A stretch of 64,000 bases of DNA, from positions 1 through 64,000 of the forward strand of contig JAXBDG010000002.1 in assembly GCA_036320915.1 (NCBI GenBank), read 5' to 3'. The notes beneath the pieces are model-generated. The model did no database searches. It worked only from the letters and a program-made list of their open reading frames with translations, and was not told the origin of the DNA. How positions within the stretch are numbered: the first letter of the stretch is position 1; each line of letters starts with the position of its first letter. The translations under genes and the position numbers were made by a program. Positions 61,488 through 64,000 of the stretch are shown here, piece after piece. Origin of the DNA: Linnemannia elongata (Eukaryota > Mortierellomycota > Mortierellomycetes > Mortierellales > Mortierellaceae).

Positions 61488-64000
61488 CTACAAGGAGTAC
61501 CACCATCCAAAGAGAGCTTGTTCTACGTCCTGCCAGGTATCCATCTCTCCAATCTCAGGGACACATCTTGTCAAATGCAAAGCCATCCCCTCACTTGGCC
61601 ATAACAGGACGTGCCACATGCACCTCCTTGCCAACGAGATCGACTCTGCTCCTGCTCCTGCATCTGCAACCACAACATCATCCGCAGCAGCAGTAGCAGC
61701 AGCGTCCGTCTGTTGGCGCTGCTGCTGCTGTTGCTGTAGACGAGTCGTGAGCGCAAGGCGCCTCCAAGAATCGAGCAGAATTGCTAGGATGCTTGGAGAA
61801 TCGCGTCGTCCGTTTAGGATGGTGATGAACACGGATACATAATCGATCAATGGGTCGGAATTAACAAGCGCGTCGCCATAGTCGATCATGGTTGTTGGTT
61901 TGAATGTTGAGGGTGTTTCTTGGTGTGAGGCCGTAAAGGTTGAGGTCTGAGGACAGGGATGACGAAGAGGAGACGGTGTAGTATCAGATGGGGGAGCGGT
62001 CGTGTCAGTGGAGGTAGGGGTCATATCGTCGTTGGCGACGGTGCGGGACTGGTAAGATTCAAAGTTATCGTTCGCGAGGGCGAGAGCTAACGCTATTTGC
62101 TCATCATTGACACCCTGTTCTTCAACAGCGGGAGGGATGATGGGAACTTCCCCGTCGGACGCAGAATGAGAGGCGGCGATTTTAGTATTCATACGGTCCC
62201 TCCGCTCCAGGGAGATCGGCGCTGGGCGGATGAAGTTTTCTTGAGCATTGAAAATGGACGTTAAATTGGCGAACCACGATGTCAAGGGCCGAGTACCAAG
62301 AATGTTGCTTGGATTCACGTCGCCGTGTACCAGAGATGCCACGATATCGCCTCTGGTATGCGGGTTGAAAAGAAGGGAGGCCGAGGTGGGGAGGTAGTCT
62401 GGGATTTGGTTGAGGAGGTGTTTTGGGAAGATTCTCCAGCGTGCGTGGTTGAGGTATGCGGATTTGAGGCGTTTTGGGATGGCGGCGCGAGAGAGTTCGT
62501 GCATCTTGGGTGAAACGGTGTGGGTTGTCAGGTTCAGTGTATGATAATCTGTGGGTCAATTGAAACAAGAGAGGGCATGGGTTGAGTATGAGCAGACTTT
62601 GTGGTTGGCTTTCATATCGAGAGACAGGAAAAAAAAATGTGAAAACTTACATTGAAGGCCCTCCATGAGCGAGGCCAAGAAGCTCTCATCAACCTGCTGC
62701 TTCGGCAGATAATCTAACATATGGAATAACGACATGTCCGAGACGGTCTCTGTAATTATATACGGCCTACGCCAATGAACGGGTCCTCCTTCCTGTTCCC
62801 CTGTCGGCGAAGCACCCTCAGAAGAAAAGGACTCGGAATAGTATCCATGTCCCAGCATTCGGGGCGATGAGAGAGTTGGGCCGTTGCCATCGCGTTTGCG
62901 TTTTGCAGTTGTAGGGTTGTCGTCCATCAGGAGTTGGTTCGCGGCCACTTCTGAGAGGTAGGATGGGAGGCCGTCCTGATAGGGTGTAAAGAACTTTACA
63001 AAGGCCCCCTCTGCAAAGAAGCACTATTGTCCGGACGGAAAATTAGTTATCATGTTAGAATATCCACGTAATCAAAGATTGCCGCAAGTTACAAGTTTAC
63101 GAACGAACAACCCAAAAAAAAAAAACTTACGATATTTCGTCCGCTGAGAACGGGTTTGATATCATTGACGTCGGCATCAATTCCAGCGCGCTGAAGAACG
63201 TCCTGAGTACGGGCTCGCCAGGTACTCAAAGAGACTGCCGAATCAACATCAAGCAACTGCGGTTCTTTATCGGCAAGTCCCGGGATCAGTAGTTCGTCAG
63301 GGTGGAATGTGAGTGCTGGGATCAAGTCTGGTCTACGGCTGCCGATTTCCTTCTCCAGTAACTCCCATCGCTTCAGCTATACAAGCAAGAGGAAGAAAAG
63401 GGGATATCAATAGCGTGTTTTTATAGCTGAATGCATTGGTAACAACTGTGCTTGAAACAAAAGGCTGAAAGAAGTACCTGAGTGGTTTCCTTCGACTCGC
63501 TCAGCAGAGACCGCTTAACGTGTAAGAGATTGGCCTCATCTGCAAAATTGTGCGTCACGGCCACAGTATCGTCCATGTTGATGACCATATGCCACCACCC
63601 CGACGGCACATAGATCGTTTGTCTAACGTCCAACAGAAAGTGATAATCGATTATTTGAGTCGCAGGTCATTCAAAATTCGCAAAGCTTTTAAACTGTCAC
63701 GTTTTGCTTACCCTGGGCACTGGACGATCTCGAGGGGGAGTGACTCTGGTGGGAGGTGTGGGTAGACGTCTAGGTACCATGATACGGATGTCATTCTCTC
63801 AGATGATGTGGGATCGTGGCCTGGAGGGATCGTATGCGGGGGATACCTAATTGGTTTGCATTGGTACATAGTGGCATATACGTGTCAATCCTCATATTTC
63901 AATTGAATCTGCCTGCTGAAGTGGAGAAAGTGTGCATATCCATGTGAAACTTACAATGCCCAACGCTTGTGTCCTGAGAGCAACGTGTTCCAAGCTACGA
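61488..64000 (-). CDS. JmjC-APH kinase fusion (JMJ21-like), 5' end missing
   Basis: Partial gene cut by the right window edge. Exons seen: 64000-63955, 63846-63712, 63622-63478, 63376-63131, 63023-62651 and 62548-61488, all in phase. The first part is the second half of a JMJD6-type JmjC domain: AWNTLLSGHKRWALYPPH, then SVSWYLDVYP, and VPSGWWHMVINMDDTVAVTH with NFAD, containing the distal iron-binding His. The proximal HxD would lie outside the window. After a linker comes an aminoglycoside-phosphotransferase-like kinase fold: FAEGAFVKFFTP (N-lobe Lys), catalytic loop VHGDVNPSNILG and metal-binding MIDYGDALV. The order matches Arabidopsis JMJ21 (F-box, JmjC, APH). A ~100-residue Ser/Thr/Pro insert lies between catalytic loop and IDYGD. 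A polyQ/polyA stretch lies near the end. Confidence 0.85.

Overview
The window is nuclear DNA of a filamentous, early-diverging fungus. The genes are rich in introns (mostly 50-150 bp, GT-AG, acceptors usually TAG), intergenic spaces are short, and microsatellites and 25-35 nt homopolymer runs are frequent. Plain S4-like histone genes have no introns. The gene set (LRR F-box family members, an AIFM2/FSP1-like oxidoreductase, an F-box/JMJ21-type JmjC-kinase, a CLASRP-type SR protein, a LARP7-like protein) suggests Mortierellomycota. That placement is inference from gene content and style; no marker gene proves it.

Layout. 1-5.2 kb: no gene seen. It starts with a pyrimidine minisatellite and continues as a strongly strand-asymmetric C/T tract to about 3.7 kb. 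5.2-6.9 kb: a broken F-box/LRR gene. 7.0-9.8 kb (-): CLASRP-like SR splicing regulator. 10.1-11.4 kb (-): unrecognised two-helix membrane protein with a 310-bp GA tract upstream of its start. 12.8-14.9 kb (+): LARP7-like RNA-binding protein. 15.4-17.0 kb (-): AIFM2/FSP1-like flavoprotein. 18.1-20.6 kb (-): Ariadne RBR ubiquitin ligase. 21.8-23.6 kb (-): RS-tailed nuclear cyclophilin, divergent from VMA21 (+, 23.9-24.5 kb). 24.6-26.8 kb (-): one gene fusing a degenerate RluA-type pseudouridine-synthase domain to a HemK/PrmC glutamine methyltransferase. 27.7-28.7 kb (+): GNAT acetyltransferase. 30.2-34.3 kb (+): giant F-box/LRR protein with an acidic repeat insert. 35.0-36.0 kb (-) ISU1, divergent from NIP7 (+, 36.5-37.8 kb). 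38.1-40.2 kb (-): MFS transporter. 42.0-44.3 kb (-): SNF5.

45.0-52.4 kb is a core-histone locus: H3(-)/H4(+) and H2B(-)/H2A(+) are two head-to-head pairs, each with its own bidirectional promoter. Between the pairs lies a SANTA-domain (KNL2/Mis18BP1-type) gene (-). Both histone promoters contain the same 10-mer GAAAACGAAA and ACGCGT boxes, which suggests shared S-phase control (inference). 53.6-55.9 kb (-): histidyl-tRNA synthetase. 56.1-57.8 kb (-): DysF-domain protein, divergent from coatomer zeta RET3 (+, 58.3-59.1 kb). 59.8-61.2 kb (+): V-ATPase c'' subunit VMA16. 61.5 kb to the right edge (-): 3' part of a JmjC plus APH-kinase fusion gene, cut by the window end.

No operon-like system, CRISPR array, tRNA, rRNA or transposon was found. 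The genes serve mostly independent housekeeping roles: splicing (CLASRP, cyclophilin), V-ATPase assembly (VMA21, VMA16), translation and ribosome biogenesis (HTS1, NIP7, the HemK fusion), and chromatin (SNF5, four histones, the SANTA protein). The most unusual item is the RluA-like/HemK fusion, whose catalytic aspartate position is a glutamate. Exon borders were placed by eye from splice signals, reading-frame phase and family conservation.
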